Shown piece by piece: positions 51,615-53,582 of a stretch of DNA of 53,582 bases. The position numbers were made by a program, and so were the translations under genes. The notes beneath the pieces are model-generated. The model searched no databases and was not told the origin of the DNA. It saw nothing but the letters and a program-made list of their open reading frames with translations. Source of the DNA: Methylotenera sp. (lineage in GTDB: Bacteria > Pseudomonadota > Gammaproteobacteria > Burkholderiales > Methylophilaceae); NCBI GenBank assembly GCA_021732405.1, contig JAKFVB010000010.1:1-53582 (forward strand), read 5' to 3'. Each line of letters starts with the position of its first letter. The stretch's first letter is position 1.

Positions 51615-52273
51615 TTTAATAAACACAACACAATGTCATCACTACTAACGCCATTTGGCAAACATCTATCCATGGTGTTTACGCCTTCATATTGCTTGTT
51701 GGCGCCGTGGCTAACGATGCGTGGCTGTAAATCTTCATAACTCAAACGGTAAGGCGTGCCCCAGCTATCGGCAATGCCTTCGGATAGCACATAAGGGCCG
51801 TTCCAGCCCCGCGCAGTATCTGTGCTCCAAGTGTTACAACCAGCATCAAAATTATCGGGATTAGTTGCAATATCACTACTGCACTGCACAAGTAGCTTTA
51901 CTCGGTTTTCTTCATCATAAGTAGAGGGAGAAGAAGTTTCATCTGGAAAATGCCTTACATCGCGCTTAAATTGGCGCAAGGCATTACGAAGCTCGCTCAT
52001 TTCAATTTTGGTAATGCGAATACTGGAATCATCTTCTACACCATCTAATGAGGTCACAGCAACCACCGCTAATAATCCTAGCAAAGTAATCACTGCCAGC
52101 AACTCTAGCAAAGTAAATCCGTATGATTGTTTACATGATGGTTTAACGGCTAAACGCCTGTTGTAAAGCGGTTTTAGCATTGTGCTTGCAGAACGCTCAG
52201 GCAACATTTTTGCATTTGACAGGGCGCACAAAGCCTTTGCCTTCAAAAAATTTGGCTGAATATTCCAAAGCAT
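51611..52273 (-). CDS. Prepilin-like protein, GspG/GspH-type
   Basis: A prepilin with the cleavage motif Y-G then F-T-L-L-E-L-L-A-V-I. The GspG-like core ends with G-W-N-G-P-Y-V and a D-S-W-G-T-P-Y segment (about 155-175). The leader is long if the ATG at 52273 is used (220 aa); an ATG at 52180 would give 189 aa with a shorter leader. A G-rich tract ending directly at the first ATG slightly favours 52273. It lies 233 bases after the first prepilin gene, across a hairpin. It overlaps the next gene by four bases. Confidence 0.84.
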   Translation of the reverse strand: MLWNIQPNFLKAKALCALSNAKMLPERSASTMLKPLYNRRLAVKPSCKQSYGFTLLELLAVITLLGLLAVVAVTSLDGVEDDSSIRITKIEMSELRNALRQFKRDVRHFPDETSSPSTYDEENRVKLLVQCSSDIATNPDNFDAGCNTWSTDTARGWNGPYVLSEGIADSWGTPYRLSYEDLQPRIVSHGANKQYEGVNTMDRCLPNGVSSDDIVLCLLK

Positions 52274-52420
52274 CTCCTACCCCCAGCAATTAATATTGAT
52301 TACGCATTCAATTGGCTTAATTAACCCGCTGACTTAACCCAATTTATGCATCAATTTTTTAAAACTTAGCCAACTTTTTATCGCATTTTTTGCGATTATT
52401 ATTTGATATAAACAACAAAA

Positions 52421-52449
52421 GGGACGAAGCTTTTTGCAAGCCTCGCCCC
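52421..52449 (-). terminator. Intrinsic-terminator-like hairpin after the first prepilin gene
   Basis: The hairpin is GGG-A-CGA-A-GCTT, a 5-base loop, then AAGC-C-TCG-C-CCC (52421-52449). In the plus-strand RNA it has two A-C mismatches, but in the minus-strand RNA these become G-U pairs, so the fully paired version is on the minus strand, followed by TTTTGTTG. It lies about 58 bases past the prepilin stop and about 148 bases before the next gene. It would reduce read-through into the rest of the operon. The rest of the gap (52274-52506) holds a smaller hairpin ATCGCA/TGCGAT at 52380-52396 and nothing else recognisable. Confidence 0.72.
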
Positions 52450-52506
52450 ATTTTTTAAACCAACATCCAATAATTTAAAGGTATTGAATGGGTTAAGTTA
52501 CCGAAC

Positions 52507-53469
52507 TTAGTTTGATGCAAAAGCACCAGCAATTGATGTATCAATATTGCGGCCTTCTGTATCAACAACAGCTAATAAACGCGCTCTTGGGAACACTTCA
52601 CCAACTTCAACAGTGCCGTTTTGGTCTTCATCTGAAGCAACATGGAACAATGCCATAAAGCGTGCATAGTTAGTAGATGGGTTAATGATATTACCGTTTG
52701 TATAAGTAGGAGCAGTGCTGATTGCAACACGGCTCTCTAGTGTTGTACCGGGAACGTCTTTACCGAAACCAACTGCGATTACCAAGTTACAAGCGTCGTC
52801 ATCTAAGTTATCGTTAATGCGATTCAAACGTGTATTATTTGTTAAAGTAGCACCTACGAATGGTGCATTGAATGCGCCACCGCTAGCTGTACAGGTTTGG
52901 TTGTTACCACCAGAAGGCACAACTGAAATAGACCAAGTTGCTTGTGCAGTGTTATCGTAGTTAACAGCTGACAATGCCCCTGTTGGGCCAAATTCAAACT
53001 CTAACTCATCAGCAGGAGTACTTACGCCTGGTGCGCTTTCGTTAAACGCTTCGTTTGGAGAAACTTGCGCTAAATTGATAGTTGCAGCGCTTGTTAACGT
53101 TTGAAACTCATTTACGCCAACTGCGTTTAATGAACTTGCAACAGCTGCGGTTACCGTGTCAGCTGTAGTAGCAGTCCATTGACCGAAGAACGCTGCTGTT
53201 GCATCAGCTAAAACATCTTGAGCGCCGCCTACTGATAAACCATCAACGTTTGCCAAGTTATCCCATTGGTTTGGGTAAACGTTTTCAATGGCGCGGTAAG
53301 CACGGATTGAGCTATCTGCTACTTTAATATTGTTTGCTGCGGCTACGTTTGATGCGTTTTCGCCAATGCCTTCATACGCCACTAAAGCACCTACTGAAAG
53401 TGTGGCTAGCAATGTAATCACCACCAATAACTCTAGCAAGGTAAAACCTTTTTGATTGTTTTGTAACAT
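52507..53469 (-). CDS. Prepilin-like protein, candidate major subunit, with EF-hand-like loop
   Basis: A 320-residue prepilin. The short leader ends Q-K-G and the mature part starts F-T-L-L-E-L-L-V-V-I (residues 9-18). The body is Asn/Thr/Ala-rich with cysteines in Q-T-C-T-A-S and D-D-A-C-N-L. Residues 280-291 read D-E-D-Q-N-G-T-V-E-V-G-E, an EF-hand-like D-x-D-x-N-G-x5-E loop. AAGGAG lies seven bases before the ATG at 53469. It is first in the filament operon and is followed by a terminator-like hairpin, so it is probably made in excess of the other components. Much larger than a classical PilA or MshA. Confidence 0.88.
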   Translation of the reverse strand: MLQNNQKGFTLLELLVVITLLATLSVGALVAYEGIGENASNVAAANNIKVADSSIRAYRAIENVYPNQWDNLANVDGLSVGGAQDVLADATAAFFGQWTATTADTVTAAVASSLNAVGVNEFQTLTSAATINLAQVSPNEAFNESAPGVSTPADELEFEFGPTGALSAVNYDNTAQATWSISVVPSGGNNQTCTASGGAFNAPFVGATLTNNTRLNRINDNLDDDACNLVIAVGFGKDVPGTTLESRVAISTAPTYTNGNIINPSTNYARFMALFHVASDEDQNGTVEVGEVFPRARLLAVVDTEGRNIDTSIAGAFASN

Positions 53470-53501
53470 AACTTACTCCTTAAAAAACTCGTTATAAATA
53501 A

Positions 53502-53519
53502 TTGCTTTAATTAAACCAG
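53502..53519 (-). promoter_or_regulatory. Weak sigma-54-like promoter before the first prepilin gene
   Basis: On the minus strand the gap contains CTGG, then ten bases, then GC, then AA (GG at 53517-53516, GC at 53505-53504). The GG-N10-GC spacing is that of sigma-54 promoters, but the CAC of the -24 box and the TT of the -12 box do not match. It would start transcription near 53492, about 23 bases before the ATG. Such matches can arise by chance in AT-rich DNA. The AAGGAG ribosome-binding site lies at 53481-53476. Confidence 0.3.
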
Positions 53520-53582
53520 CCTTAAATACTTAACCCTAAAATAACCTGCATTTTAAAAGTTAACCAATAAAACCAGTTAAAT

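Overview
The window is ordinary chromosomal DNA of a low-GC betaproteobacterium. Conserved gene neighbourhoods (pepA-holC divergent from lptFG; a sigma factor/DUF3619/DUF3106 cluster; a PP0621-type zinc ribbon followed by pilS-pilR; tandem DUF3108 genes beside purM, perM and hda) suggest a Methylophilaceae-type organism (Methylotenera-like). This is inferred from gene content and AT-rich base use, not from a marker gene. I see no rRNA, tRNA, CRISPR array, insertion sequence or phage gene, and gene density is high throughout.

Layout. 1-9 kb: a cut-off PBP7-type endopeptidase, a lone gcvH, then holC and pepA on the minus strand facing lptF-lptG (LPS export), an RDD membrane protein, and an ECF-like sigma factor translationally coupled to a small membrane protein (DUF3619) with DUF3106 downstream. 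9-18 kb: a zinc-ribbon protein with the PilS/PilR two-component system, a sodium/calcium exchanger-type antiporter, ampD, and a two-gene RND efflux pump. 18-24 kb, minus strand: GNAT acetyltransferase, dicarboxylate/glutamate-type symporter, RsmB-like 16S rRNA methyltransferase, two paralogous DUF3108 proteins and purM. 24-34 kb: perM, hda, an FAD oxidoreductase, chaA, an orphan soxYZ pair, a BepA-like metalloprotease, moaC, an LprI-like lipoprotein, and an SPFH/NfeD pair. 34-42 kb: two overlapping photolyase/cryptochrome-family genes, valS, a BFD-like ferredoxin, and a rhodanese-tusA-dsrE sulfur-relay operon.

42-53.5 kb, minus strand: a large type IV filament operon (prepilin, prepilin, prepilin, fused PilM/PilN-like protein, PilO-like protein, GspE-type ATPase, GspF, PilP-like protein, secretin, and perhaps a lipoprotein). 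It combines T2SS/MSHA-type and T4P-type components. The first prepilin gene is followed by an intrinsic-terminator-like hairpin, which could make it the most abundant subunit, and it carries an EF-hand-like loop.

Most notable observations: (1) the PilM/PilN-like protein contains two tandem motifs resembling the c-di-GMP-binding MshEN domain, normally found at the N-terminus of the ATPase, while the ATPase of this operon lacks that consensus; (2) the second photolyase-family gene has its domains in reversed order (FAD-binding domain first, alpha/beta domain last) and is translationally coupled to a conventional photolyase-like gene; (3) soxYZ and a rhodanese-TusA-DsrE relay occur without other Sox genes in the window; (4) several repeat arrangements look like operators, between bepA and moaC, upstream of the rhodanese operon, and between purM and perM.
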